Below, piece by piece: positions 41,869-52,527 of a DNA stretch of 64,000 nt. Both the position numbers and the translations under genes were made by a program. Location of the stretch: assembly GCF_015752155.1 (NCBI RefSeq), contig NZ_JADOVI010000009.1, positions 111,706 to 175,705 of the forward strand. The letters are read 5' to 3'. The stretch comes from Cryobacterium sp. MP_M3 (GTDB taxonomy: Bacteria; Actinomycetota; Actinomycetes; Actinomycetales; Microbacteriaceae). Positions within the stretch are counted from its first letter, which is position 1. Each line of letters opens with the position of its first letter. Below the pieces are notes generated by a model that saw only the letters and a program-made list of their open reading frames with translations, searched no databases and was not told the DNA's origin.

Positions 41869-41906
41869 CCCACCCACAGCCACCACCCATCACCAGGAGG
41901 AAATCA

Positions 41907-43148
<1,242 letters not shown>

Positions 43149-43180
43149 CCCGACCGGCTACACCCGGCACGGCCGGCCGA

Positions 43181-43207
43181 GGGTCGCGGGCAATCCGCTC
43201 GCGACCC
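43181..43207 (+). terminator. Hairpin between EIIC and nagB
   Basis: GGGTCGCG (43181-43188) and CGCGACCC (43200-43207) are perfect 8-bp arms with an 11-nt loop. No T-tract follows; it may attenuate or protect the EIIC message rather than fully terminate. Confidence 0.5.
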
Positions 43208-43318
43208 CCGGCAGGCAGCACCACCTGGCCGCTTGGCCACCCGCACGACCCGCACCACCCGCAGCACTTGTGCCGCAGGCACCACCCGAAACACCCGCAA
43301 TTCGAATTGGAGTACACC

Positions 43319-44101
43319 ATGGCCGAAGTAGTTTTTGTTGACAGTGAGGCCGCAGCGGGAACGCTCGCGGCGGCATCCATTCGTTCACTGATCCTGCAGA
43401 AGCCGGATGCCGTGCTCGGCCTCGCCACCGGCTCGACGCCGCTCTCGGTCTATGCGGCCCTGGCCGCGTCGCTGAAAGCCGACCCGATCGACGTCTCCCG
43501 GGTGCGCGGCTTCGCCCTCGACGAATACGTGGGACTGCCGGCCGACCACCCCGAGAGCTACCGCTCGGTGATCACCCGCGACGCGGTCGTGCCACTCGGC
43601 CTCAACCCGTCGAAGATCCTGGTGCCGGGCGGTGACCCGGCCACCATTCGCACGGCGGGCCTCGACTACGAGGCCCTCATCGTCGCCGCCGGCGGCGTGG
43701 ACGTGCAGATCCTCGGCATCGGCCGCACCGGGCACGTCGGCTTCAACGAGCCCGGCTCGTCGTTCGCATCCCTGACCCGCATCAAGACCCTGACCGAGAA
43801 GACCCGCGCCGACAACGCCCGCTTCTTTCCCTCGATCGACGACGTGCCCATCCACTGCATGACGCAGGGGCTCGGCACCATCCTCCGGGCGCGGCACCTC
43901 ATCCTGCTCGCCTTCGGGGACGAGAAGGCGGATGCCATCGCCGCCGCCGTCGAGGGACCGGTCACCTCGAGCAAGCCGGGCTCGGTCATCCAGCTGCACC
44001 CGCACGTGACCGTGATCGTGGACGAGGCCGCCGCCTCGAAGCTCCAGAACCTCGACTACTACCGGTACGCCTGGGCGAACAAGCCCTGGCCGGGAATCTA
44101 G
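43319..44101 (+). CDS. nagB: Glucosamine-6-phosphate deaminase
   Basis: A 260-residue deaminase/isomerase converting glucosamine-6-P to fructose-6-P and ammonia. Motifs: VLGLATGSTPLSVYAAL, RGFALDEYVGLPADHPESYR, VDVQILGIGRTGHVGFNEPG SSF and LARHLILLAFGDEKA region. The active-site Asp/His/Glu set (LDEYVG, GHVGFNEPG) is intact. GGAG 6 nt before ATG 43319. It completes GlcNAc use with nagA and the PTS. Confidence 0.95.
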   Translation: MAEVVFVDSEAAAGTLAAASIRSLILQKPDAVLGLATGSTPLSVYAALAASLKADPIDVSRVRGFALDEYVGLPADHPESYRSVITRDAVVPLGLNPSKILVPGGDPATIRTAGLDYEALIVAAGGVDVQILGIGRTGHVGFNEPGSSFASLTRIKTLTEKTRADNARFFPSIDDVPIHCMTQGLGTILRARHLILLAFGDEKADAIAAAVEGPVTSSKPGSVIQLHPHVTVIVDEAAASKLQNLDYYRYAWANKPWPGI

Positions 44102-44109
44102 GCCGCGCC

Positions 44110-44145
44110 GCCCGGCTTCCCGCCGGGCGATTCTCGTTCCTTCAT
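44110..44145 (+). terminator. Hairpin plus T-rich tail between nagB and nagA
   Basis: GCCCGGC (44110-44116) and GCCGGGC (44122-44128) with a TTCCC loop, followed by a T-rich stretch (ATTCTCGTTCCTTCATTTC). It looks like an intrinsic terminator or attenuator inside the nag gene group. Confidence 0.6.
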
Positions 44146-44192
44146 TTCCCGTCCCGTCTGATCCCCGTGTCTGAATCCTTGGAGCAACCGTC

Positions 44193-45452
44193 ATGACCCC
44201 GCTCACTTCCCCTCCGGCCGACCTGGTGCCGGCCGAGCGTCCCGGAACCCCGGCCGCGGCCGGCCTGGACTCGGCTGTGCCGTCGCCGGCGGTGCCGATC
44301 CTCGCGGTACCGATGCTGGCGGCGCCGATGCTCATCGCGGGCGGAACGGTGATCGCCCCCGACGCCGTGTTCTCGCCGGGCTGGGTGGACATCCGTGCCG
44401 GCCGCATCGTCGGCTGCGGTGCGGGGGAGCCGCCGCGGGAGCCGGACTTCAGCTTTCCGGAGAGCACCCTGGCCGCCGGTTACGTCGACATCCACACCCA
44501 CGGCGGGGGCGGCAGCAGCTTCAACGACGCGGACTCCGCCGTCGCGGCCGCGCAGATCGCCGCCACCCACCGCGCCCACGGCACCACCACGCTGATGGCC
44601 AGCCTGGTCACCGCACCGCTCGATGAGTTCGAGCGCACCGTCGCTGCCCTGGCCGGGCTGGTCGAGCAGGGACTGCTGGCCGGCATCCACCTGGAAGGAC
44701 CGTGGCTGAGCCCGGCCCACCGCGGCGCCCACGACGAGGCGCTGCTGCGCGCGCCCGACGCCGAGAGCATCGACCGGATCATGCGCGCCGGCCGAGGCGC
44801 CGTGCGGATGGTCACGATCGCACCGGAGCTGGAGGGCGGCGTCGCCGCCGTGCGCCAGATCGTGGGCTTCGGGGCCGTGGCCGCGATCGGGCACACCGAC
44901 GCGAACTACGACATGACCCGGCAGGCGATCGCCGCGGGGGCCACGGCCGGAACCCACGTCTTCAACGCGATGCGGCAGATCCACCACCGCGAGCCCGGGC
45001 CGGCCCTCGCCCTGCTCGAGGACCCGGCTGTCTTCGCCGAGCTCATCGCCGACGGGGTGCACCTGCACCCGGCCATCGTGCGCTTCATCATCGAGAGTCC
45101 GTCGCGGCCCGTCTTCGTGACGGATGCCATGGCCGCCGCCGGCGCGGACGAGGGCGAGTACAAACTCGGCGCCCTCGACGTGAGCGTCGCCGACGGGCAG
45201 GCGCGCCTGGCCGACGGCACCATCGCCGGCAGCGTGCTCACCCTGAGCGAGGCCGTGCGCTTCGCCGTGCACACCGCGGGCGTGCCCCTCGAGGTCGCGG
45301 TGCGCGCCGCCACCCAGAACCCCGCCGACATGATCGGCCTCGCCGACCGCGGCCGGCTGGCCCCGGGCAACCGGGCCGACCTGATCGTGCTCGACGCCGG
45401 ACTCCAGGTCACCGCGACCCTCCAGGCCGGCGCCTGGGTGACGCCCGCGTAA
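44193..45452 (+). CDS. nagA: N-acetylglucosamine-6-phosphate deacetylase
   Basis: A 419-residue amidohydrolase removing acetate from GlcNAc-6-P. Motifs: AAGYVDIHTHGGGGSSFNDA (metal/HxH region), AGIHLEGPWLSPAHRGAHDE (metal Glu), AAIGHTDANYD (His), GTHVFNAMRQIHHREPG and FVTDAMAAAGADEGEY (catalytic Asp). The first 45 residues are an unusual Ala/Pro-rich extension with VP-hydrophobic repeats (VPILAVPMLAAPMLIAGG). GGAG 8 nt before ATG 44193 supports that long start. It acts upstream of nagB. Confidence 0.94.
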   Translation: MTPLTSPPADLVPAERPGTPAAAGLDSAVPSPAVPILAVPMLAAPMLIAGGTVIAPDAVFSPGWVDIRAGRIVGCGAGEPPREPDFSFPESTLAAGYVDIHTHGGGGSSFNDADSAVAAAQIAATHRAHGTTTLMASLVTAPLDEFERTVAALAGLVEQGLLAGIHLEGPWLSPAHRGAHDEALLRAPDAESIDRIMRAGRGAVRMVTIAPELEGGVAAVRQIVGFGAVAAIGHTDANYDMTRQAIAAGATAGTHVFNAMRQIHHREPGPALALLEDPAVFAELIADGVHLHPAIVRFIIESPSRPVFVTDAMAAAGADEGEYKLGALDVSVADGQARLADGTIAGSVLTLSEAVRFAVHTAGVPLEVAVRAATQNPADMIGLADRGRLAPGNRADLIVLDAGLQVTATLQAGAWVTPA

Positions 45453-45468
45453 ATGCTCGGGCGCGACT

Positions 45469-45526
45469 GCGCCACTTTCGCCGCTTCGCGCCAGCTGTGC
45501 GTGGCGCGCAGCGGCGCAAGTGGCGC
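45469..45526. repeat. Palindromic element after nagA (GCGCCACTT arms)
   Basis: GCGCCACTT (45469-45477) and AAGTGGCGC (45518-45526) with inner stems GCCGC/GCGGC and CGCGCCA/TGGCGCG. It is a multi-stem cruciform candidate. The stretch 45570-45635 that follows is C/T-rich without features. Confidence 0.7.
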
Positions 45527-45635
45527 GCTCGTCGCATCGGCACGCCCAAGTGGTTCCTCGGGCCGAGCTCAGAGCCCGCGGGGCGGCCCCGCCCTGCCCT
45601 GCCCTTCCCTCCGCCCTGCCCTTTCCCGCCTCCCG

Positions 45636-45720
45636 GTGGCTAACTCCTGCAATTCGTGACAGAAAGCCCCATTTCCGCTGGTTTAGGCACAATTCCGCGC
45701 AAATTGCAGGAGTTAGCCAC
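45636..45720. repeat. Palindromic element with perfect 19-bp arms
   Basis: GTGGCTAACTCCTGCAATT (45636-45654) is the exact reverse complement of 45702-45720; the 47-nt centre contains TTTAGGCACAATTCCG and is not strongly paired. It is intergenic, between nagA and osmC. Confidence 0.85.
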
Positions 45721-45798
45721 AGCCGGGCACGCCCATTTCTGCGGCACCGGCGTGGGGCACCGCGGTCGGGGGTTTCCTGTCCCGTCGCACCCGATTCG

Positions 45799-45871
45799 AC
45801 GCGAATGCAGGATGCGCCGGAGCCACGAGGCCAGGGAGCGCCGGCAAGCCGATGGCATCCTGCATTCGCGT
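45799..45871. repeat. Palindromic element, GAATGCAGGATGC family, copy 1
   Basis: ACGCGAATGCAGGATGC (45799-45815) pairs perfectly over 17 bp with 45855-45871. A second full copy is at 47729-47797 and a truncated one at 46495-46552. Confidence 0.85.
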
Positions 45872-46012
45872 CCCTCTGAGACTGACAGCGCCCGCGCGGC
45901 TGGCCGAAGAGGCGGCATCCGTCGGCGTTTCTCCGTGATTCTTGGGAGTATCCTGAAAGTGCGCTGGCGGTCTCGCTGAGGGCGTCAGTGCACTTCTCAG
46001 AGGAGAGAGCAC

Positions 46013-46489
46013 ATGTCCGTCAAGCCACTCAAGGTCACCGTTACGGGAACCTCGGAATCGCCGACCAAGCTCGCGGTTTCGGTGCGGGATTTCTCGTTCA
46101 TCATCGACGAGCCCGCCGCGTACGGGGGAGAGGATGCGGGCCCGAACCCGGTCGAATACGCCCTCGCATCCCTCGCCGGCTGCATGAACGTCGTCATCCA
46201 CATGGTCGCCAAGGAGCAGGGCGTGGAGGTGCGGTCGTTGCGGCTCACCGTCAAGGGCGAGCTGGACCCCTCGCGGCTGATGGCGCTGCCCACCGAGAAC
46301 CGAGCGGGTTTCCAGTCCATCGAGCTCCGCGCCGAATTCGACTCGGATTCCAGCACCGCGGAACTCGCTGAGGTGCTCCGCCTATCGGGTCTTCGCTGCC
46401 CGGTCTCGGACAACCTGGGCAACACAACGCCCGTCACCTTGCGGCTTGCTGCCCCGGCGGAACTGGAGGAGGTTCTCGCGGCGGTGTGA
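46013..46489 (+). CDS. OsmC-family peroxiredoxin-like protein
   Basis: A 158-residue OsmC/Ohr-fold protein. The two redox cysteines are in LASLAGCMNVVIHMVAKE and LRCPVSDNLGNTTP, spaced as in the family; PNPVEYALASLAGC is the signature. It would reduce organic hydroperoxides or handle reactive sulfur species in the cytoplasm. AGAGGAGAG upstream of ATG 46013 is a good ribosome site; TATCCT near 45948 is a possible -10. Monocistronic between two palindromic elements. Confidence 0.9.
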   Translation: MSVKPLKVTVTGTSESPTKLAVSVRDFSFIIDEPAAYGGEDAGPNPVEYALASLAGCMNVVIHMVAKEQGVEVRSLRLTVKGELDPSRLMALPTENRAGFQSIELRAEFDSDSSTAELAEVLRLSGLRCPVSDNLGNTTPVTLRLAAPAELEEVLAAV

Positions 46490-46494
46490 CGACG

Positions 46495-46552
46495 CCGGCA
46501 GGTGCGGGCGCCCAGGCGCCTCACACCTCCGCGACATCCTGCATTTGCGTCG
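46495..46552. repeat. Truncated GAATGCAGGATGC-family palindrome
   Basis: It carries the conserved centre (GGTGCGGGCGCCCAGGCGCC) and right arm (ACATCCTGCATT) of the element at 47729 but lacks the left arm; it starts 5 nt after the osmC stop. Confidence 0.75.
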
Positions 46553-46562
46553 GTGTGGTGGC

Positions 46563-47621
46563 CTACGACCGCAGTTTGAGCAGAATGGGCGCCGCGGCCG
46601 TCTGTTCCTTGATCTCGACCGTCTGATGCCGGGACTTGAGAAACTCAGCAAACTGGCTGAACCCGAGCGAGCTCTCCTGGAACGTTGGCTCCAGCTGCCG
46701 CATTGTGAGCTTGACTGCGGATGCGTGCTGCCATTCCTGGTCGTTCGGAGCAAGATACTCCACTGCGCGGAGGAGAAGTGCTGTCGCTGCCTTCCGAGCT
46801 TTCGGGCTTGCAGCGGGTTTCTGGTTCGCGTCCGGCCCGGCGGAGGTCGCGGCCGGAGTCGCTTTTCCCGCCGCCGTCACTGCTGCCTTGACCATTGCGG
46901 GCTTCATTGCGGGCTTCATCGCGGGCTTCTTGGCCGTGATCTTTGCGGCGGCAGCCTTCGTCCCCGCGGGCTTGGTCGTACTCGCCGCTGCAACGACGGC
47001 GACGGGCTCCGCCGTCAGGGGAGTGAGCGGCGTGACCCGTGCGGTCCCCGGGATCGAGTCGTAGTCGGTGAACACGTCGCAGGCCGAGGCGAGCGCACTG
47101 CTCGTCGCCCCGGAGACCCCGATACCGACCACGACTCGATCGAGTCGCCGGCAACGCTGAGCGAGGGGGATGTAGTCCGAGTCGCCGGCGACGATCACGA
47201 TGTGGGTGAGGTTGTCGTGCCGGAACAGGTCTTCCATCACATCGATCGCCAGCCGGATGTCCGCCCCGTTCTTCGCCGCCACGGCGGGGAAGAGCTGGAT
47301 CAGGTCGACGGCGTGATCGACGAGCTGCCTCTGGTGGCGCGCGTTGACCGGGGCCGACCAATCGGCATAGGCCCGGCTGACGGTGATCGGCCCGAACGTC
47401 GCGGCGTAGTCGAGAATGGCGTTCACGTCGACCATGGCCTGGCGGATGCGCGTGGTCACCTCGGCCTCGGGCTTGTAGGTCACCCGATTGCGCACCTTGT
47501 CCTTCGCGAAGGCGCCCTCGCCGTGGAGCTGGTTGTACCGCGAGATGACAATGTTTTCGAAGTCGAAATAGACGCCGACCCGCTCCCGGGGCCGGTCGGG
47601 CCTCGGAGACTCCTCAGACAT
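46563..47621 (-). CDS. NYN-domain (LabA/PIN-like) RNase-type protein with C-terminal OST-HTH-like region
   Basis: A 352-residue protein. The N-terminal NYN domain shows the acidic metal ligands: VGVYFDFENI, DIRLAIDVMEDLF and VIVAGDSDYIPLAQRCRRL (GDSDY). NYN proteins are predicted or proven RNases of the PIN fold. A Lys/Ala/Pro-rich basic linker (residues about 215-270, with KPAMKPAMKPAM repeats) probably contacts nucleic acid. The C-terminus (VKLTMRQLEPTFQESSLGFS QFAEFLKS) fits a LOTUS/OST-HTH RNA-binding module. GGAGGAG before the ATG ending at 47621 fixes the start. Confidence 0.87.
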   Translation of the reverse strand: MSEESPRPDRPRERVGVYFDFENIVISRYNQLHGEGAFAKDKVRNRVTYKPEAEVTTRIRQAMVDVNAILDYAATFGPITVSRAYADWSAPVNARHQRQLVDHAVDLIQLFPAVAAKNGADIRLAIDVMEDLFRHDNLTHIVIVAGDSDYIPLAQRCRRLDRVVVGIGVSGATSSALASACDVFTDYDSIPGTARVTPLTPLTAEPVAVVAAASTTKPAGTKAAAAKITAKKPAMKPAMKPAMVKAAVTAAGKATPAATSAGPDANQKPAASPKARKAATALLLRAVEYLAPNDQEWQHASAVKLTMRQLEPTFQESSLGFSQFAEFLKSRHQTVEIKEQTAAAPILLKLRS

Positions 47622-47728
47622 GCGGATGCTCCTCCATGGTCGGTCCCAAAGACGAGCGCCGTGCACATCCCCCGGCTCAAGCATCTCGGACGGGCCGTGA
47701 GACTGGCAAGCCCCAGAACGGGCCCGCC

Positions 47729-47797
47729 CCGAATGCAGGATGAGCGGCAGGTGCGGGCGCCCAGGCGCCTCACACCCCCGCGGCATCCTGCATTCGG
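47729..47797. repeat. Palindromic element, GAATGCAGGATGC family, copy 2
   Basis: CCGAATGCAGGATG (47729-47742) pairs perfectly with CATCCTGCATTCGG (47784-47797); the centre holds a GGCGCC..GGCGCC palindrome. It lies between the lysE stop and the NYN gene start. Confidence 0.85.
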
Positions 47798-47805
47798 CCC
47801 CGGAA

Positions 47806-48435
47806 CTACACCCCGACCGCCATCCGCACCCCGAGCGACAGCATCACGACGGCGATGAAGCCGTCGAGGATGCGCCACGAACCCGGGCGGGCGAAGAACG
47901 GCCGCAGATGGCGGGCACCGAAGCCCAGGCTGAAGAACCAGGCGAAGCTCCCCGTGATCGCGCCGGCGCCCCACCACCAGCGGGCCGACTCGCCCTGCTG
48001 GTTGGCCACCGAGCCGAGGAAGATCAGCGTGTCGAGGTAGACGTGCGGGTTCAGCCAGGTGAGTGCGATCATCGTCGCCACCGCGGCCCGGGTGCTGATC
48101 GGCACCGGCGAGGCATTCGCCACCAGCGCCTTCGGCTTGAACGCGCGCACCGTGGCGAAGACGCCGTAGGCCAGCAGGAACGCGGCCCCGACGATGCGGA
48201 TCACCACGAGCGCCGCCGGGGTCTGTTCGACCACGAGGCCGACGCCGAGGATCCCCGCGAAGATGAGCACGGCATCCGAGACGGAGCAGATCAGCACCGC
48301 GGGCAGGATGGTGCGCGTTCGCCCCTCGATCCCGAGCCGCAGGACGTACGCGTTCTGCGCGCCGATCGCCACGATCAGGGCCAGCCCGGTGCCGAAGCCG
48401 AGGAGCGCGGGGAGGAGGGTACCGGCGAAGTCCAT
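47806..48435 (-). CDS. lysE: LysE/ArgO-family basic amino acid exporter
   Basis: A 209-residue exporter with six hydrophobic segments: LPALLGFGTGLALIVAIGAQ NAYVLRLG (family signature GAQNAFVLRQG), VLICSVSDAVLIFAGILGVG, IVGAAFLLAYGVF, ATMIALTWLNPHVYLDT (NPHVYLDT signature), GSFAWFFSLGFGARHL and FIAVVMLSLGVRMAVG. It exports lysine and arginine to avoid internal excess. I start at the ATG ending at 48435; an upstream in-frame TTG adds seven residues. It is divergent from its LysG-type activator. Confidence 0.92.
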   Translation of the reverse strand: MDFAGTLLPALLGFGTGLALIVAIGAQNAYVLRLGIEGRTRTILPAVLICSVSDAVLIFAGILGVGLVVEQTPAALVVIRIVGAAFLLAYGVFATVRAFKPKALVANASPVPISTRAAVATMIALTWLNPHVYLDTLIFLGSVANQQGESARWWWGAGAITGSFAWFFSLGFGARHLRPFFARPGSWRILDGFIAVVMLSLGVRMAVGV

Positions 48436-48507
48436 GCTGGCCAATGTAGGAGACAAATCGGATGCAGTACAGCTAAAGTTTCGAAGGATACCTAAGCGAG
48501 GCTAATG

Positions 48508-49476
48508 ATGGCATTCCAGTTGGAGCATCTGCACACCCTGGTGGCGCTCGTCGAGGAGGGCACGTTCGAGGCGGCGGCGCAGCGGCTGCGGCTGACGGCA
48601 TCCGCTGTCTCGCAACGGGTCAAGGCGATGGAGCAGGCGGCCGGCCAGGTGCTCATCCAGCGGGTGAACCCGGTCATTCCCACCGCCGCCGGCGACATCG
48701 TGCTGCGCCACGCGCGCCAGGTGCAGTTGCTCGAGGGCGACGTGGCCACCGCGCTCGGCGCCGGCCTGCAGCCCGGCCGGCACACCTCGCTGCCGCTGGC
48801 CGTGAACGCTGACAGCCTGGGCACCTGGTTCCTCGACGCGCTCGCCGCGGTGCCCGCCGACTGCGGCGCGGTCTTCGACATCTACCGCGAAGACCAGGAG
48901 CACACGGCCTCGCTGCTGCGCTCGGGCACGGTCATGGCGGCGGTCACGTCCACGGCCGAGGCGGTGCAGGGCTGCTCCTCGGTGCGGCTTGGCTCGATGC
49001 GCTACCGAGCGGTGGCCAGCCCCCGCTTCGTGGGCGCCTGGCTCGGCGGCGTCGCCGGCACCGCCGGGCTCGACACCGCCGGGCTCGACACGGCCGGGCT
49101 CGACACCGCCGGGCTCGACACCGCCGGGCTCGACACCGCCGGGCTCGACACCGCCCCGATGGTCAACTTCGACCGCCGCGACGACCTGCAGCACCGGTTC
49201 CTGCGCGGAATCGGCGGCCGGGCCACGGATGTCCCGCGCCACCACATCCCCACCTCGGCCGACTTCGCCCGCGCGGTGGTGCTCGGCCTCGGCTGGGGGC
49301 TGCTGCCCGAGCAGCAGTGCCTCACCGAGCTCGGCGACGGCCGGCTCGTGGAGCTGGCGCCGGGGCATCCGATCGACGTGGTGCTCTACTGGCAGCGCTG
49401 GAACATCGCCTCCCGGCTGCTCGACCAGGTGACGGATGCCGTGGGCCGGGTCGCCGCGGCGAGCCTGCACCCGTAG
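48508..49476 (+). CDS. lysG: LysR-type activator LysG (ArgP/IciA-like) with pentapeptide expansion
   Basis: A 322-residue LysR-family activator of lysE. The HTH is standard: FQLEHLHTLVALVEEGTFEA AAQRLRLTASAVSQRVKAME. The effector domain keeps LPLAVNADSLGTWFLDAL and PTSADFARAVVLGLGWGLLP of the ArgP/LysG group. In the middle, six copies of AGLDT interrupt the segment between FVGAWLGGV and MVNFDRRDDLQ, an insertion of about 30 residues encoded by perfect 15-bp repeats. I use ATG 48508 (GAGG 6 nt upstream); another ATG lies directly before. The 72-nt gap to lysE must hold both promoters and the operator. Confidence 0.9.
   Translation: MAFQLEHLHTLVALVEEGTFEAAAQRLRLTASAVSQRVKAMEQAAGQVLIQRVNPVIPTAAGDIVLRHARQVQLLEGDVATALGAGLQPGRHTSLPLAVNADSLGTWFLDALAAVPADCGAVFDIYREDQEHTASLLRSGTVMAAVTSTAEAVQGCSSVRLGSMRYRAVASPRFVGAWLGGVAGTAGLDTAGLDTAGLDTAGLDTAGLDTAGLDTAPMVNFDRRDDLQHRFLRGIGGRATDVPRHHIPTSADFARAVVLGLGWGLLPEQQCLTELGDGRLVELAPGHPIDVVLYWQRWNIASRLLDQVTDAVGRVAAASLHP
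49063..49152 (+). repeat. Six 15-bp in-frame repeats in lysG (GCCGGGCTCGACACC)
   Basis: Six near-identical units (one base differs in unit two) encode AGLDT. Near identity implies recent expansion. Confidence 0.95.
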
Positions 49477-49554
49477 AGGGTCGCCCGTCCCGCCCGTACC
49501 CCGTCTCGCCCGCTCGGTCTCGCGGCCTGCGCGGCCGCCCGTCCCGCCCGTCGT

Positions 49555-49614
49555 GGCGCACCTTTGAGAAGCGGGCGCACGGTAGACCGTGCGCCCGCTT
49601 CTCAAACCTGCGCC
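49555..49614. repeat. Palindromic element, GGCGCACCTTT family, copy 3
   Basis: The inner arms GAGAAGCGGGCGCACG (49566-49581) and CGTGCGCCCGCTTCTC (49588-49603) pair perfectly over 16 bp with a 6-nt loop; outer GGCGCACCTTT and AAACCTGCGCC are nearly complementary. It lies between convergent lysG and the Nudix gene, where it could terminate both. Confidence 0.85.
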
Positions 49615-49664
49615 GTGAGCTTGGCCCCGACCCCGGCCCGACCCAAGCCGCGAGCCCGGCCGCG

Positions 49665-50285
49665 TCACCGGTGCCGGAACAGCTGCGCGGGCTTGCCGAC
49701 CTTGCCGGGCTGCACGGCATCCGTCGCCACGAGGTCGGGCAGCACACGGCGGCGGAAGGTGTCCTTGCCGAGGCGCGCGCCGGCGACGCTCTCGTGCAAC
49801 CGCAGCAGCTCGAGCAGGGTGAACTCGGGCCCGAGCAGGCGCTCGGGGTCGGCCGCGGCCGCGTACTCGGCACGCACGGTGTCCACCGCCAGCCTGAGGA
49901 TCTGCTCGTGGTCGTAGACCAGCCCCTGCGCCGCATCCCACGGGGTGAGCGCGCCGGCGGGCACGGATGCCGCGGGCACCACCACGAGGTGCGCCACCGA
50001 CATCACCCAGCCGCGATCATCCCGTTCCGGGGCGTCGAACACGCGCAACTGGTGCGGGCGGAGCCCCTCGATGCTGGCCTTGTCGCGCAGCGAGCGGAGC
50101 ACGGCGTCAGCGAGGGTCTCGCCCTCGTGCACGAAGGTTCCGGGCAGGCGCCAGCCGAGCTCGTTCTGCACGAGCACGACGCAGAGCGCGTTCGCCTGCA
50201 CCGTGAGCACGGCCGTGTCCACGGCCACGGACGGGTGCGGGTAGTCGGCCAGGGGCGTGACGGGGGAGTCGCGATGGTCGCTCAT
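49665..50285 (-). CDS. NrtR-like Nudix-domain regulator
   Basis: A 206-residue protein with an N-terminal Nudix fold and a C-terminal winged helix, the NrtR layout. The Nudix box region GTFVHEGETLADAVLRSLRD has lost the REUxEExGU catalytic glutamates (RSLRDKASIEG), as in NrtR proteins that bind rather than hydrolyse ADP-ribose. The tail (LLELLRLHESVAGARLGKDT FRRRVLPDL) is the wHTH. NrtR proteins control NAD or pentose metabolism; no such gene is adjacent, but ADP-ribose-linked genes (ADP-ribosylglycohydrolase at 52528) lie about 2.2 kb away on the other strand. Confidence 0.82.
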   Translation of the reverse strand: MSDHRDSPVTPLADYPHPSVAVDTAVLTVQANALCVVLVQNELGWRLPGTFVHEGETLADAVLRSLRDKASIEGLRPHQLRVFDAPERDDRGWVMSVAHLVVVPAASVPAGALTPWDAAQGLVYDHEQILRLAVDTVRAEYAAAADPERLLGPEFTLLELLRLHESVAGARLGKDTFRRRVLPDLVATDAVQPGKVGKPAQLFRHR

Positions 50286-50400
50286 CCGGCAATTGTCGCA
50301 GGTTTGATCTATGACGGGTGGAGCGGATGCCGCGTGGCGGCCGCCCGGGGGATGTTGACGTCGCAGTTGCCGTCGCCGGGGCCCGATTCTCGAGCGGTCA

Positions 50401-50438
50401 GGCCGTCATTGCTGGTGCCGCCGGGCACGATCGGGCCG

Positions 50439-50466
<28 letters not shown>
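50401..50466. repeat. Two 33-bp direct repeats
   Basis: 50401-50433 and 50434-50466 differ at about four positions; the second overlaps the 3' end of the HNH gene. The interval 50286-50400 upstream of it shows no gene. Confidence 0.8.
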
Positions 50467-51753
<1,287 letters not shown>

Positions 51754-51930
51754 GGGTTTCCTTCGGCTGGGACTGTCGTGGCTGGGACTGTCGCTGGTTC
51801 CAACCTAGGCGCGGCAGAGAGTCGCGAGGTCGCGCAGATGAGCAGGTCAGGGCCCTAAAAAAGGGGGCGAGAGTGCGCCGATCCCTGTCCTGCCGCGGAA
51901 CGGCGGCATCCTCCCGTCGTCTTATCTCCC

Positions 51931-51989
51931 CTGAGTTGCGGAGAAAACACCCTCAATCCGGGCGCGAAGGTGCTTTCTCCGCAACTCAG
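51931..51989. repeat. Palindromic element, CTGAGTTGCGGA family, copy 1
   Basis: CTGAGTTGCGGAGAAA (51931-51946) and TTTCTCCGCAACTCAG (51974-51989) are perfect 16-bp arms. It is one of three consecutive copies filling the 774-nt gene-free interval 51754-52527. Confidence 0.88.
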
Positions 51990-52111
51990 TGCCGACCACG
52001 GATGCGCGACGGCTGCGCGACCATGCGAGGCGGCCGCGAGACGGCCGCGCGGTGGCTGGGCCCCGCTTCCCGCGCGGGGTCTCCGGATCGCGGCGGGAGG
52101 TCCCGATGCCC

Positions 52112-52172
52112 GCTGAGTTGCGGACAAAGCACCTTCAAATTGGGCGCGAAGGTGTCTTTTCCGCAACTCAGC
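52112..52172. repeat. Palindromic element, CTGAGTTGCGGA family, copy 2
   Basis: GCTGAGTTGCGGA and TCCGCAACTCAGC pair perfectly over 13 bp, with inner AAAG/CTTT and ACCTT/AAGGT. Intervening sequences between the copies are themselves similar (GACGGCCGCG..CGGGTCTCCGGATCGCGGCGG), so the whole unit of about 180 nt appears triplicated. Confidence 0.85.
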
Positions 52173-52285
52173 ATCGACCACGGATGCTGGGTGGTCGCGA
52201 GGTCCATGCGCGACGGCCGCGGGGTGGCCGCGCCCGGCTTCCCGAGCGGAGCGTCCGGATCGCGGCGGAAGCCCCCTACCCCACC

Positions 52286-52340
52286 GAGTTGCGGACAAAG
52301 CACCCTTGCGGCGCGCGCGAGGGTGCTTTGTCCGTAACTC
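52286..52340. repeat. Palindromic element, CTGAGTTGCGGA family, copy 3
   Basis: GAGTTGCGGACAAAGCACCC (52286-52305) pairs with 52321-52340 with one mismatch over 20 bp. It ends about 190 nt before the ADP-ribosylglycohydrolase start. Confidence 0.88.
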
Positions 52341-52527
52341 AGCCGATGTCTGCGCTCCGAGCGGCGCTGCCCCTCGAATGCGGCGGCGCAGGAAGGCCCG
52401 TTTCGGCCTTAGTCTCAACGTGGGGGAGTTGAGCCCGAACGGCATCCGGTATCCGACAGCAGGTCGTCAGGTGCCCGCCACAGTTCAGCAGGGCACGTCC
52501 CGTCACGAAGCTCGCTGGGGGAATCGC

